From Cohnella rhizosphaerae (lineage in GTDB: Bacteria > Bacillota > Bacilli > Paenibacillales > Paenibacillaceae), in contig NZ_JAPDIA010000008.1 of assembly GCF_029525575.1 (NCBI RefSeq), positions 62,001-126,000 on the forward strand: a stretch of DNA of 64,000 bases, given 5' to 3'. Numbering within the stretch: the stretch's first letter is position 1; every line of letters begins with the position of its first letter. The position numbers and the translations under genes are program-made. The notes under the pieces were generated by a model. That model saw only the letters and a program-made list of their open reading frames with translations, ran no database searches and was not told the origin of the DNA. This document shows positions 1 to 9,244 of the stretch, one piece after another.

Positions 1-66
1 GTGTTAGGCGCATGGGCGGATGCCCGGCTTCGAATACGGAGGTTCGATCCGGAAGGAGGAGAGACG

Positions 67-492
67 ATGGCTTGGACGATCGCGGGATACGCAGCTGCGG
101 TTATGTTTGCTGCCGTAGCGGTCGCGGCGCTGCTCGCGGGGGTGTCGGCGGCGCGCGCGCTGAACGCCTGCAGGGAAGCCGCCAAGACGCTCGAAGCCGA
201 AGGCGCCGATTCGCTGCGGCAGATGCGCCGGCTCGCTTCAGGCGCCGCGGAGGCTGCGGAGCTATGTCGCGGCGCGGCGAGATCCGCCGCAAGGCTGGCG
301 GAAGGCGGCAGAGCGTTCGGCGAGGCCGCCGCCAGATCGGCCGAATCGGCGGCGGAGATCCTGGATGCCTGGCGCGGGCGGTTCGTCCGCTGGACGCAAA
401 GCGTCTTCGATCCGTCCGAAGCGCAGGACGACGAATCGTTCGCCGAAGTCTCTCCTTCCGGAGACGAAGGCAGGGCCGACCGACGCCGCTAG
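67..492 (+). CDS. DUF948-like membrane-anchored small protein
   Basis: A 141-residue protein starting at the ATG at 67, preceded by a strong GGAAGGAGG-type ribosome binding site; the frame is open back to base 1 but nothing supports an earlier start. Residues ~4-26 form one hydrophobic segment, followed by a long Ala/Glu/Arg-rich helical region with heptad-like spacing (probable coiled coil) and an acidic tail. This layout matches DUF948-type general stress or envelope proteins, which in Bacillales commonly sit just upstream of a YtxH gene, as here. The function is unknown. The family call rests on architecture and neighbourhood, not on a catalytic motif. Confidence 0.6.
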   Translation: MAWTIAGYAAAVMFAAVAVAALLAGVSAARALNACREAAKTLEAEGADSLRQMRRLASGAAEAAELCRGAARSAARLAEGGRAFGEAAARSAESAAEILDAWRGRFVRWTQSVFDPSEAQDDESFAEVSPSGDEGRADRRR

Positions 493-545
493 CGCGTATC
501 CGAAGCAAGGAACGAAGGAATTAAACCACATCGGAGGGATACAAG

Positions 546-842
546 ATGGCAGAACGCAAGGTTGTTAAATCATTCCTGTTCGGCGCCGTATCGGGCGCGG
601 CGCTTGGCGCGGCGGCAGCGCTGCTCTTCGCGCCGAAGCCGGGCAAAGCGCTTCGCAAGGATCTCGCGGACACCGCTCAGCTCGTCGGCGCGAAGACGGC
701 CGATATCGGCAAGGCGGCAGGCGGCGCCGCGCAGACGATCGCGAAGAAGTCTGCCGATTGGGCCGAAGGCGTGCGCGCCAAGTTCTCCAAAAAAAGCGCG
801 GAGGAGAGCGTCTCCGCATCCGAAGAATCGGCGGCGATCTAA
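546..842 (+). CDS. YtxH domain protein
   Basis: A 98-residue protein with start ATG at 546 behind GGAGGG. It begins with a Gly/Ala-rich hydrophobic stretch (residues ~10-30) ending in LLFAPKPGK, the hallmark of YtxH proteins, and continues as a Lys/Ala-rich amphipathic helix with an acidic Ser/Glu tail. YtxH proteins are small general-stress, membrane-associated proteins of unknown biochemical role. It lies 53 bp downstream of the DUF948-like gene and probably shares its transcript. Confidence 0.85.
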   Translation: MAERKVVKSFLFGAVSGAALGAAAALLFAPKPGKALRKDLADTAQLVGAKTADIGKAAGGAAQTIAKKSADWAEGVRAKFSKKSAEESVSASEESAAI

Positions 843-1011
843 TCCCGCAGCCGCTTCCTCGCTTCACTTCCGCGCCGTCCGGAGCGTCCGGGCGGCGCCG
901 CTTCATGCCTTGAACCGCACCTGAATATGCGCTAATATGTAGGTACCTTTTGCGCGAAAATCTCATAATTTATCTAGATTCGTCATCTCCTGAGCAGAAA
1001 GCGGTGTTCTC

Positions 1012-1828
1012 GTGCAACAAGCGATCGCAGTCCTGGACTCCGGCGTGGGCGGACTGACAGTCGTCAAAGAAGTGATGCGTCAGCTTCCCCCGAGAGAAGA
1101 TTTTATATTTCGGCGATACGGCGCGCACGCCTTACGGGTCCCGCTCAGCCGAGCAAGTGGTCGAATTTACCCGGGAGATTGTCGACTATCTCGTCCAATT
1201 CAATCCGAAAATGATCGTCATCGCCTGCAATACGGCAACGGCCGTGGCGCTCGAGGATATCACGGGCCGCGTCTCCGTCCCCGTGGTCGGCGTCATCGGT
1301 CCCGGCGCGCGCGCCGCGCTCGGACGCACGCGTACGGGCGTCATCGGCGTCATCGGCACGGAGGGCACGATTCGCAGCGGCGCCTACGAGGCGGCGCTGC
1401 GTACGCTGTCGGGCGGCAGCGTACAAGTCGTGAGCCGGGCTTGCCCGGGCTTCGTGCCGCTCGTCGAGGACGGCAATTTCCGCTCGGCGCGCACGCAGGA
1501 GATCGTGGCGTCCTCGCTCGAATCGTTGAAGGGCACGCAGCTGGACAGCCTGATTCTGGGCTGCACCCACTATCCGTTCCTCGCCGACGCGATCTCGGAG
1601 GCGATGGGGCCGGACGTCGCGCTCATCAGCTCGGCCGACGAGACCGCCAGAGAGATACGTTCGATCCTGGAGCGCTCCGGCCAGCTTGCGGAGGCGGACG
1701 GCGCGCCGCTTCACCAATTTTTTTGCAGCGGCGACCCGGCGAAGTTCAGGGAGATCGCCCAGACCTGGCTCGGCGAGCAGATCCGGCTGACGCCTGTCGT
1801 CTGGCAGGTGCCGCATATCGGCGCATAA
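1012..1828 (+). CDS. murI: Glutamate racemase (frame break in a C run)
   Basis: Converts L-glutamate to D-glutamate for peptidoglycan precursors in the cytoplasm. The GTG start gives the N-terminal AVLDSGVGGLTV signature with the conserved Asp-Ser. The two catalytic cysteines are visible in ACNTATA and GCTHYP. The frame changes at the five-C run 1087-1091: with four Cs it reads on as LPREKILYFGDTARTPYGS, the expected racemase sequence, giving about 271 residues, normal for the family. As given, it would stop being MurI after about 27 residues, which is not credible for an essential enzyme. A strong terminator follows. Confidence 0.93.
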
Positions 1829-1842
1829 GCATGTTAATCACC

Positions 1843-1887
1843 GAAGCCTTTCGGCCGTCCCGCGGACGCCGGAAGGCTTCGTTTTTG
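1843..1887 (+). terminator. Rho-independent terminator after murI
   Basis: GAAGCCTTTCGGCCGTCC pairs with GGACGCCGGAAGGCTTC across a three-base loop and is followed by GTTTTTG. It lies 15 bp after the murI stop. Confidence 0.85.
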
Positions 1888-1993
1888 TTTTCCGGCGTCA
1901 TAACCGCGTTCGCCAAGGCATACAAAAATATACCGCGTCGGCGCATGGGGCATCGCGCCGCACGCTGCGAAGCGAACGCTGGAGGGATCGATC

Positions 1994-3220
1994 ATGCGCA
2001 TGGAAGAATACGTGGCAACGCACGGCGATACGTACGGGTCGATCGCTCGCTCGGCTCAAATCGGGGTCCGCGAGCTCGCCTGCGCGAATCCGCAGCGGCC
2101 CGCGGACGAGCCGATCCGCGCAGGCGAGCTGCTGTACGTGCCCGTTATGCCTGCGCGAAAGCGCATATACGTGGTGCAGCCCGGAGACGCGCTGGCCGCG
2201 ATCGCCGAATGGTTCGGCTGCACGGCGAGCAGACTGAGAGCGCTGAATCCGCATTTGTCCCTAGAAGCCGCCGAACCGGCGCCAGGAACGCGAATCGCGC
2301 TCCCTGCGGCGGCAGCCGGACGTATCGTTTTACCCTCGTCCGCCTACGGTCCGGACAGGGTGGCTGCCGATTTGAAGCGACTGGCGCGCGCGTTTCCGTT
2401 TATAAAAACGGCTGCGATCGGCAGCAGCGTCATGGGCAAGCCGATCCTCGCAGCCGGCATCGGAGACGGCCCGTTCCGCTGGCACGTGAACGCGGCCATG
2501 CACGCCAACGAATGGATCACGTCGCTGATCGCGATGCGCTTTCTGGAGGATTACGGCCGGGCTTGCCGCCGCAAGACGCAGATCGGAGGATTCGACGCCG
2601 CCGACCTATACAAGCGGACGACGCTGTGGGTCGTCCCGATGGTCAACCCCGACGGCGTCGAACTCGTGCAGGAGGGACTGCGGCCGGAACATCCGCTCTC
2701 CGCCCGGATCGGCCGGTGGAACCGCGGCTCCGCTTCTTTTCGCAACTGGAAGGCCAATGCCAGAGGGGTCGATCTGAACGACCAGTTTCCCGCGGGCTGG
2801 GAGGAAGAGCGCCGCCGGCGCGCCGTGTACGGTCCGGCCCCGCGCGATTATGGCGGCGAAGCGCCGCTTTCCGAGCCTGAGGCGGCTGCGCTGGCCGCAT
2901 TCACCGAAGCGCACAGCTTCGACGCCGTCATCGCGCTCCATACGCAAGGCGAGGAGATCTACTGGAATTATGGCGGGCTCGAGCCGCCGGAGTCGAAGGC
3001 ATGGGCGCATCGCCTGGGACTCGCCTCCGGCTATCGGCCCTTAGAACTGACAGGCAGCGACGCGGGCTACAAGGATTGGTTTATCGCGAAGTATCGCAGG
3101 CCCGGCTTTACCGTCGAGGCGGGCTGCGGGCGCAATCCGCTGCCCCTGTCCGATTTCGAAGAGATGTACGACGACTGCCTTCGGCTGCTTACGGAAGCGC
3201 TGGACTTAAGCCCCGGGTGA
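1994..3220 (+). CDS. LysM - M14 zinc carboxypeptidase, gamma-D-glutamyl-DAP type
   Basis: A 408-residue protein with start ATG at 1994 behind GGAGGG. Two LysM-like repeats occupy residues ~5-50 and ~57-101, the second with the typical YVVQPGDALAAIAEWFG. The peptidase M14 domain runs from ~118 to 400. Zinc ligands are seen in MHANEW and ALHTQGEE, and the catalytic Glu in FTVEAGCG. The architecture is that of endopeptidase I and Bacillus YqgT, which cleave the gamma-D-Glu/diaminopimelate bond of muropeptides. No signal peptide is visible, so it may act on recycled or spore-cortex peptides, or be carried through binding by LysM. The frame is intact. Confidence 0.85.
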   Translation: MRMEEYVATHGDTYGSIARSAQIGVRELACANPQRPADEPIRAGELLYVPVMPARKRIYVVQPGDALAAIAEWFGCTASRLRALNPHLSLEAAEPAPGTRIALPAAAAGRIVLPSSAYGPDRVAADLKRLARAFPFIKTAAIGSSVMGKPILAAGIGDGPFRWHVNAAMHANEWITSLIAMRFLEDYGRACRRKTQIGGFDAADLYKRTTLWVVPMVNPDGVELVQEGLRPEHPLSARIGRWNRGSASFRNWKANARGVDLNDQFPAGWEEERRRRAVYGPAPRDYGGEAPLSEPEAAALAAFTEAHSFDAVIALHTQGEEIYWNYGGLEPPESKAWAHRLGLASGYRPLELTGSDAGYKDWFIAKYRRPGFTVEAGCGRNPLPLSDFEEMYDDCLRLLTEALDLSPG

Positions 3221-3293
3221 ATATACAATAGTACATGATCTCCCCGGCGAAGCATCGCAGGGAGAGATGCCGACGATTGGAGTGAACACGATC

Positions 3294-3596
3294 ATGCAAT
3301 GCAAGATTACGCGCAATGCGGCCAAGATCCTGAAGCTCGAGCTGGACAAGCCGGAGAACGAAGGCTTGTATCTTCGCGTCCTGATTACGCACAGCCACGG
3401 CGATCACGCCCACTACGGTCTGGACATGACCAAGCCGACGGAGGACGACGAGATCGTTTCTACAGATAAAGGTATCGACGTTCTGCTGACCAAGGGCGCC
3501 GAACTGCTCGACGGCGTCAAGATCGACTATCTCTACTTTCCGCAGGAAGGCTTCGTGATTACGAATCCGAGCAAGGGGAACCATGGCGATCATTGA
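3294..3596 (+). CDS. HesB/IscA-like protein with histidines in place of the cysteines
   Basis: A 100-residue protein. ATG 3294 is preferred because GGAGTG lies 9 bases upstream; an in-frame ATG at 3267 is less well placed. The fold pattern (NAAKILKLEL ... GLYLRVLI ... YGLDM ... YLYFPQEGFVITNPS) is that of the A-type Fe-S carrier superfamily. The cysteine loop expected after LRV is replaced by THSHGDHAHYG, and the C-terminal Cys-x-Cys position by GNHGDH. Apart from Cys-3 there is no cysteine, so classical [2Fe-2S] transfer is unlikely; binding of another metal is an inference. It overlaps the start of the next gene. Confidence 0.75.
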   Translation: MQCKITRNAAKILKLELDKPENEGLYLRVLITHSHGDHAHYGLDMTKPTEDDEIVSTDKGIDVLLTKGAELLDGVKIDYLYFPQEGFVITNPSKGNHGDH

Positions 3597-3886
3597 TCGG
3601 GCAGCGCCCCCCCGAGGTCCGCGTCATTCCTGCGGCGGATCCCCTTGCGGGACCGAGCCCCAACGACATCCGCATCTGCGACAAGTGCAAGCACACGCGG
3701 GTGAAGACGCTCACGAGCAAGCTGCAGAAGCTGGACCCGGCCGCCGAGATCCGCGTCGGCTGCAAGTCGTATTGCGGCCCTTGCGCCAAGCGGGCGTTCG
3801 TTTTCATCAACGGCCGTTACATCGCGGCGCCGACCGAAGACGAGGCGCTCGAGAAGGTCAAGCCGTTTATCAAAGCCCGCAAATAA
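3583..3886 (+). CDS. DUF1450 (YuzB-like) protein, frame break in a C run
   Basis: The ATG at 3583 overlaps the 3' end of the HesB-like gene by 14 bp. After about eight codons the frame changes in the seven-C run 3606-3612. With six Cs the product is a continuous 100-residue protein: MAIIDRAAPPEVRVIP, then the DUF1450 core with ICDKCKHTR and VGCKSYCGPCAKRAF. The pattern of five cysteines suggests a metal or Fe-S site, but the family has no established function. The overlap suggests translational coupling. It ends before a bidirectional terminator shared with ltaS. Confidence 0.85.
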
Positions 3887-5940
3887 GTCAAAAAGAGCGC
3901 CCGGCCATCGAACCAAGCCGGAGCGCTCTTTTTTTGATCGTTCATTGCGGCAAATCCATCGTTCATTGTTCTTTTTTTCAGCTCGGGCAGCAGATCGTGC
4001 TCGACGACGACGTCCGAGACCCGAAGCTCCCGATCTGCCGCTTCCTTGCCTGCGTCGCATGCGGATACGTCCGCAGCCGATCCGTCCGCGAGCGAGTAGC
4101 AGGAGCCGCCTGTCGTCCCCCCGTTCGAAGGCATGTAGTATACCTTGCCGTCCGTGAATCCTCCGGTCCGGAAGACGACGGGCTTTTCCGCGGCGGACAG
4201 CATGCTGATGCCCATCATTTTATTTTCTCCCATCGGGATGCCGAGCATCTGCAGAATGGTCGGGGCCGTGTCGATCTGTCCGACCGCCTTTTCGCTGACC
4301 CCCGCGTTCGCATCGCCAGGAAAGTGGATGAAGAAGGGCACTTTGCGGATGATCGCGTCCATCTCCTCGTCGGACAGCGACTTTCCGATCAACTGTTCGT
4401 ACGGCTTTTTGTCGTAGAGCGAGTTGTCGTGATCCCCGTACAGCATCAGCACCGTGTCGTCCCACAACCCTTCGTCCTTCAACCGGTCCATGAGTTCTCC
4501 GATGGCCGCGTCCACGTAGTGCGCCGCTTGTAGATAGTCGCCGAACGTCGTTCCGTCGAAGTCCCCGACTTCGAATTCGGTCTTGTAATCGGGCAGATTA
4601 AACGGATGATGGCCGGAAATCGTAATCGCGAAAGCGTAGAAAGGCGATGCGCCGCGCTCCTTGATTTGATCGACCGTCTGCTGCAGGAACGACTTGTCGC
4701 CGATCGACCAGCCCAGCGGCTCGTCTTCGTCGAAGTCCTTGATGCTGTAAAACTTGCCGTAGTCCATATTGTGGTACATATTGTTGCGATTCCAGAAGCT
4801 GCCGTCGTAGGCGTGGTGAACCGTCGTATCGTAGCCTTGGGCGTTCAGGATCTCGGGCAGGCAGTTGAAGTCGTGGTCCGCGAACCGGATGAACACGGAG
4901 CCCGTCGGCATCGGATGCAGCGAGCAACTGGTCAGGAAATCGGCGTCCGAGGTGCGGCCCTGGCCGGTCTGGTGGTAGAAGTTGGGGAAATAAAGACTTT
5001 TGCCGATCAGCGCGTTCAAATTTGGCGTAATCTCTTGCCCGCCTAAGGATTGACCGATGACGAACGATTGGAACGCCTCGGCTTGGATCATGAGGATGTT
5101 TTTACCTTTTGCCGCGCCGAACATCGGCTCCGATTCGGCCTGCTCCTGGAGCGGTTTGCGGGCGTCAAACCAATCCTTCGCTTCTTGAACCTGCGCTTCG
5201 CTGACGCCGCCGCTGAACCAGTGCTCCTTGGCGTACCGGTAGGTATCGTACCCGTGAAACCCGAGCAGGCCAGTCACGTTGTAAATGGGAATGTTCCACC
5301 AGTTTCCGACGAAAAGTCCGCTCGCCCAGCCGTTTTTTTGTTGATTGACGGGGCCGACGATCATGGAAATTCCCATCGCGAGCAGGAGGGCTGCCAGCGC
5401 GGTATTCAGCATCAGGCGGGAGCGGGAGCTGCTGCGTACTTGTACGCCGCCGTTGCGGCGGGCAATTCGCGCGGGTCGCCAGTACCAGCATGCCCATGCC
5501 GCGTACGCGAGCGCTACCGGGATGTCGCACAGCAGCACCAGGTCTCCCCGATGGATCAGGCTCCAGATGCTGTCCTCCAGCGAGCTGACCTGATTGGCCT
5601 GGAGAAGCACGGGAATGGAAATAAAATCTTTAAAGTATCTGAAGTAGACGAGATCGGCGAACAAAAGCACGGAGATAATCAAATCGAGGACGGCAAGCGA
5701 TACGGCGCGAGCCCGCCGCCCGAGCCAGACCACCCAGAAGGTCGCGATGACCATGGCGCCGTAGTTGACCTTCCATTTCCACTCGTTCATGCCTCCGACA
5801 TTCAGCTGGTGATCGAGCCAATTCAGCTTGTATACGATCGATAGAACGACAAGCATGGCGCCCCAGTACGGCCAGGAGGCAAGACCGCGCGCCGCCAGTT
5901 TGGCGCCTTTAGCGACCGTCGTTCGAAGTTGGATATTCAT
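3817..5940 (-). CDS. ltaS: LTA synthase family phosphoglycerol transferase (C-terminus probably extended by a frame error)
   Basis: Transfers glycerol-phosphate from phosphatidylglycerol to build lipoteichoic acid at the outer membrane face. The N-terminal ~230 residues contain about five membrane segments; an extracellular sulfatase-like domain follows. Visible are the metal-binding Glu in MIQAEAFQSF, the nucleophile Thr in GQGRTSDADF, and YGDHDN. As given, the frame runs to 3817, across the terminator and into the 3' end of the DUF1450 gene on the other strand. If the seven-T run 3972-3978 had six bases, the protein would end LLPELKKEQ at a stop at 3963-3965, before the terminator. I believe that end. 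Confidence 0.9.
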   Translation of the reverse strand: MNIQLRTTVAKGAKLAARGLASWPYWGAMLVVLSIVYKLNWLDHQLNVGGMNEWKWKVNYGAMVIATFWVVWLGRRARAVSLAVLDLIISVLLFADLVYFRYFKDFISIPVLLQANQVSSLEDSIWSLIHRGDLVLLCDIPVALAYAAWACWYWRPARIARRNGGVQVRSSSRSRLMLNTALAALLLAMGISMIVGPVNQQKNGWASGLFVGNWWNIPIYNVTGLLGFHGYDTYRYAKEHWFSGGVSEAQVQEAKDWFDARKPLQEQAESEPMFGAAKGKNILMIQAEAFQSFVIGQSLGGQEITPNLNALIGKSLYFPNFYHQTGQGRTSDADFLTSCSLHPMPTGSVFIRFADHDFNCLPEILNAQGYDTTVHHAYDGSFWNRNNMYHNMDYGKFYSIKDFDEDEPLGWSIGDKSFLQQTVDQIKERGASPFYAFAITISGHHPFNLPDYKTEFEVGDFDGTTFGDYLQAAHYVDAAIGELMDRLKDEGLWDDTVLMLYGDHDNSLYDKKPYEQLIGKSLSDEEMDAIIRKVPFFIHFPGDANAGVSEKAVGQIDTAPTILQMLGIPMGENKMMGISMLSAAEKPVVFRTGGFTDGKVYYMPSNGGTTGGSCYSLADGSAADVSACDAGKEAADRELRVSDVVVEHDLLPELKKRTMNDGFAAMNDQKKSAPAWFDGRALFLTYLRALINGLTFSSASSSVGAAM
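3890..3936. terminator. Bidirectional terminator between DUF1450 and ltaS
   Basis: AAAAAGAGCGC-CCGGC pairs with GCCGGAGCGCTCTTTTTTT, an A-run/stem/T-run structure with one bulge. It serves the plus-strand DUF1450 gene and the converging minus-strand ltaS gene. Confidence 0.85.
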
Positions 5941-6167
5941 GAAATGATAATTCCTCGCTTTCCGGCAGGACCGAGAATTCGGTTGCAGTTTGCCGCGACA
6001 AAGGCGGCGTTTATATTGGCGTTTTACATACAGAAAACAGTATAACGCTTTGACATGTTTTTTTTCACGCGCGAAGGGTGCCGTTTTTTTGCAGGAAAGC
6101 CGCGCAACGTTTATAATTTTGTTCGCTTAGCCATGATCGTGAATCGGCGTGCGGGGAGGAACTGAAG

Positions 6168-6824
6168 GTGACGGAAGGCAAGGAGCAAGGCGGGGCGCTA
6201 AGTCCCGAAGCTTACTTTGAAGGATTGTTCGGCGAAGACGAAGATTTGGCCCGCGTCAGCGAGTCGATTCGGGAGCGGGGAATGCCCGACATATCGGTGG
6301 CCCCCGGATACGGCAGACTGCTGACGATGCTGGTCGCCGCGGCGCGGTGCAAGGCCGTGCTGGAGATCGGCGCGCTGGCCGGATATAGCGGCATCTGCTT
6401 GGCACGCGGATTGATGGCAGCCGGGCGGCTCACTTCGCTTGAACTGAATCCGGAATACGCGGCGCTGGCGACGGCCAATATCGCGAGGGCCGGCTACGGT
6501 AACCTGGCGGAAATGATCGTGGGCGACGCGCTGGCTTCTTTGGACAAGCTGCAGGCGTCGGGAAGGCGCTTCGACTTTTTTTTCATCGACGCGGACAAGG
6601 AGAATTATCCGAATTACCTGGAGCGCGCGATCGGTCTTGCGGCGCCGGGCGCGGTGATCGCCGCCGACAATACGCTACTCAGAGGCCGCACGTTAAACGA
6701 TGCCAAGCAAGGGCCGGCGGTGCAGGCGGTGCGGGACTTCAATCGCCGATTGGCGACCGATCCGCGCCTGCTCGGCACGCATTTGCCGTCGTATGACGGA
6801 CTTGCGCTGTTTATGGTCCGCTAG
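6168..6824 (+). CDS. SAM-dependent O-methyltransferase, YrrM/caffeoyl-CoA type
   Basis: A 218-residue protein; GTG start behind GGGAGGAACTGAAG. It has the class I methyltransferase features of methyltransf_3: VLEIGALAGYSGI (SAM loop), LTSLELNPEYA, and FDFFFIDADKENYPNY (metal-binding Asp). In Bacillus the homologue yrrM sits between mltG and the U32 genes and is linked to modification of wobble-uridine tRNA. Here mltG and the U32 genes lie at 41-45 kb without a yrrM, so this gene may be that enzyme relocated; this is inference. The gene carries an in-frame eight-T run (6576-6583) and is intact. Its end overlaps the converging MFS gene by 14 bp. Confidence 0.8.
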   Translation: MTEGKEQGGALSPEAYFEGLFGEDEDLARVSESIRERGMPDISVAPGYGRLLTMLVAAARCKAVLEIGALAGYSGICLARGLMAAGRLTSLELNPEYAALATANIARAGYGNLAEMIVGDALASLDKLQASGRRFDFFFIDADKENYPNYLERAIGLAAPGAVIAADNTLLRGRTLNDAKQGPAVQAVRDFNRRLATDPRLLGTHLPSYDGLALFMVR

Positions 6825-8050
6825 CCGCTGCGGACGATCTATTGACAAGCGCGCTTCGCGCCCAGACCGAGGTGCCTAGAAGCGCGGCGGCGGAGACGAG
6901 GAAGAGGCCTTCGATGCCGATGTATCCCGACAAGGCGCCTCCGATGACGGGGCCGGCCATATTGCCTAGCGCAACGGCGCTGCTGTTGAAGCCGAACGCC
7001 ATGCTTACTTTGTCGTCGGGCGTATGCCGGCGGATGAGCGCATTGACCGTCGGGATGAGCCCGCCGACAAAGCAGCCCAGCAAAAACCGGCAAACGAGCA
7101 ATTGCCCCACGTTTGCGACGAAGGCTTGTGGAATAAAGAGCAGACCCGCTCCAAGCAGCGAGTAGACCAGCACGCGCGTAGCTCCTTTTCGATCGCTCAG
7201 CTTACCGAGCAGAGGCGCGCTGATCATGTTGGAGAAGCCCGTGACCGACCCGACGAAGCCGGCCCAGAAGGCCAGATTTTCAGTCGTGCCGTGCAGGTGC
7301 TGCACGTAAATCGGGATGAGCGCCATCGGACTGAGCAAGGCGAACTGGATCAGGAACGTAACGGAAAAGAGCGCGGGAAGCTCCCGGATCGCGGTCAACC
7401 GCTTCAGCCCCGAAGCCAGACTGGCTTGCGGCGCGACGCGGGCGGCGGCCCGGTCGAAGCGCTCGCGCACAAGCAGCCAGGAGAGCGCGGAAGCGACGAA
7501 CATGAGCGAACCGGTAATATAAAAAAATCGGACGGAAACCGAACGTATCCGCCATCAATCCGCCGATTAGCGGACCCAGGATCGTGCCGGCGGTACCGCC
7601 GGACTGCAGCGTTCCCATGGCGAAGCCGATTTTCTCTTTAGGCGTCGAGGCGGAGACGAGCGAGACGGCGGCAGGCGAGTAGCCGGAGATAATCCCGTTC
7701 GCCATCCGGAGCAGCAGCAGATGGAGCGGCGTCGCCGCGAACCCCATCAGTACCATGACGATCGACATGCCGAATCCCGAGCGCAGCAGCATCACCTTGC
7801 GTCCGTAGCGGTCCGACAGCTTGCCCCAAAGCGGCTGAAAGAAAAACGAAGTGACGAAATTCGCCGCGAAAATAAGACCTGCCCATACGCCGATTTCATG
7901 CTCGCCCACGACGCCGAGATCCTGTTGCAGGTAGAGAGACAGGAAGGGCGTGATCATCGTCATGCCGGCCATCACCAGAAAGTTGCCGAGCCACAGCACC
8001 GTCAAATTGATTTTCCAGCGTTCCAAACGCGCACCTCGCCTCTTCTTCAC
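6811..8050 (-). CDS. MFS multidrug exporter, DHA1 type (frame break in an A run)
   Basis: About 412 residues when read through, with 12 hydrophobic segments in two halves. The motif-A loop is PLWGKLSDRYGRKVM in the N half and LLGKLSDRKGATRV in the C half. The closest relatives are MdtG/TetA-like drug:proton antiporters. The frame changes at the seven-A run 7521-7527; with six the sequence joins as FGFRPIFYITGSLMFVASAL. It is divergent from hemE and converges on the methyltransferase. The substrate cannot be told from sequence. Confidence 0.85.
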
Positions 8051-8194
8051 GGATTCAACGACGGTTTGTCAACGGATTGTCATAAGGACCCGAGGACGAA
8101 AGGTTGTGGCATTCGGTCAAAAAAGGGCATAATAAAACCGAATGATCGCTTCGTGATCGGGACCTATCTTATGACCTAAAGGGGATACTGAAAT

Positions 8195-9244
8195 ATGAAT
8201 GACCGCTTCCTGCGCGCGTGCAGGCGCGAACCCGTCGACCGGGTGCCCGTCTGGTACATGCGACAAGCCGGACGATACGACCCCGATTACCGGAAAATCA
8301 AAGAGAAATACAGCTTGCTCGAAATTTGCAGGCAGCCGGAGCTCGCGGCGGAAGTGACGATGATGCCCGTTCGCAAGCTCGGCGTGGACGCCGCGATTTT
8401 ATACTCCGATATTATGAACCCTGTCGCATCGATCGGCATCGACTTCGATATCGTCAAGGACATCGGGCCGGTCATCGACAATCCCGTGCGCACTGAGGCC
8501 GACGTCGACCGGTTGAAGCCGTTCGACGCAGAGCGGGACCTGGGCCATGTTCTGGAGACGATTCGCATTTTGAACCGGGAACTCGACGTCCCGCTGATTA
8601 CGTTCGCCGGCGCGCCGTTTACGCTGGCCAGCTATATCGTCGAGGGCCGTCCCTCCAAGTCGTATATCAGAACCAAGGCGCTGATGTACGGCGAGCCTGC
8701 CGTTTGGCACAAGCTGATGGCCAAGCTGGCCGATATGGCAGCCTCATATTTGCGCGCGCACGCCGCCTCCGGAGCCCAAGCGGTGCAGCTGTTCGACAGC
8801 TGGGTAGGCGCCCTTGCGCCTCGCGATTTTGCGGAGTTCGTGCTGCCGCATGTCGAGAGCATTTTCGCGCAGACCGCGGATATTACGATCCCGAAGATCT
8901 ATTTTCCGGGCGTGAGCTCCGGCGAGCTGCTTCCTTATATGAAAAGCCTGCAGGCCGACGTGATCGGCCTCGATTGGCGCGTATCGATCGCGGAAGGCCG
9001 TGAGCGCACGGGCGGTCGGTTCGCGGTTCAAGGCAATCTCGATCCGTACGTGCTAACCGCGCCGCAAGAAATCATCCATGACAGAGCGCGCGCGATTCTG
9101 GACGAAGGCATGCAAACGCCGGGCTTTATCTTTAATTTGGGTCACGGCTTGTTCCCCGAAGCCTCGCTTGAGAAGTTGAAGGAACTGACCGCGTACGTCC
9201 ACGATTATACCCGCCAGAAGCTGGCATCGGAGGTATCCCTATGA
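8195..9244 (+). CDS. hemE: Uroporphyrinogen III decarboxylase
   Basis: A 349-residue intact enzyme of heme synthesis that decarboxylates the four acetate side chains of uroporphyrinogen III to coproporphyrinogen III in the cytoplasm. The N-terminal signature VPVWYMRQAGRYDPDYR contains the active-site Arg residues. FAGAPFTLASY and the substrate-binding Asp in LYSDIMNP are present. It starts at ATG 8195 behind AAGGGG. Its stop overlaps the hemH start (ATGA), marking a translationally coupled hemE-hemH-hemY operon. Confidence 0.96.
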   Translation: MNDRFLRACRREPVDRVPVWYMRQAGRYDPDYRKIKEKYSLLEICRQPELAAEVTMMPVRKLGVDAAILYSDIMNPVASIGIDFDIVKDIGPVIDNPVRTEADVDRLKPFDAERDLGHVLETIRILNRELDVPLITFAGAPFTLASYIVEGRPSKSYIRTKALMYGEPAVWHKLMAKLADMAASYLRAHAASGAQAVQLFDSWVGALAPRDFAEFVLPHVESIFAQTADITIPKIYFPGVSSGELLPYMKSLQADVIGLDWRVSIAEGRERTGGRFAVQGNLDPYVLTAPQEIIHDRARAILDEGMQTPGFIFNLGHGLFPEASLEKLKELTAYVHDYTRQKLASEVSL

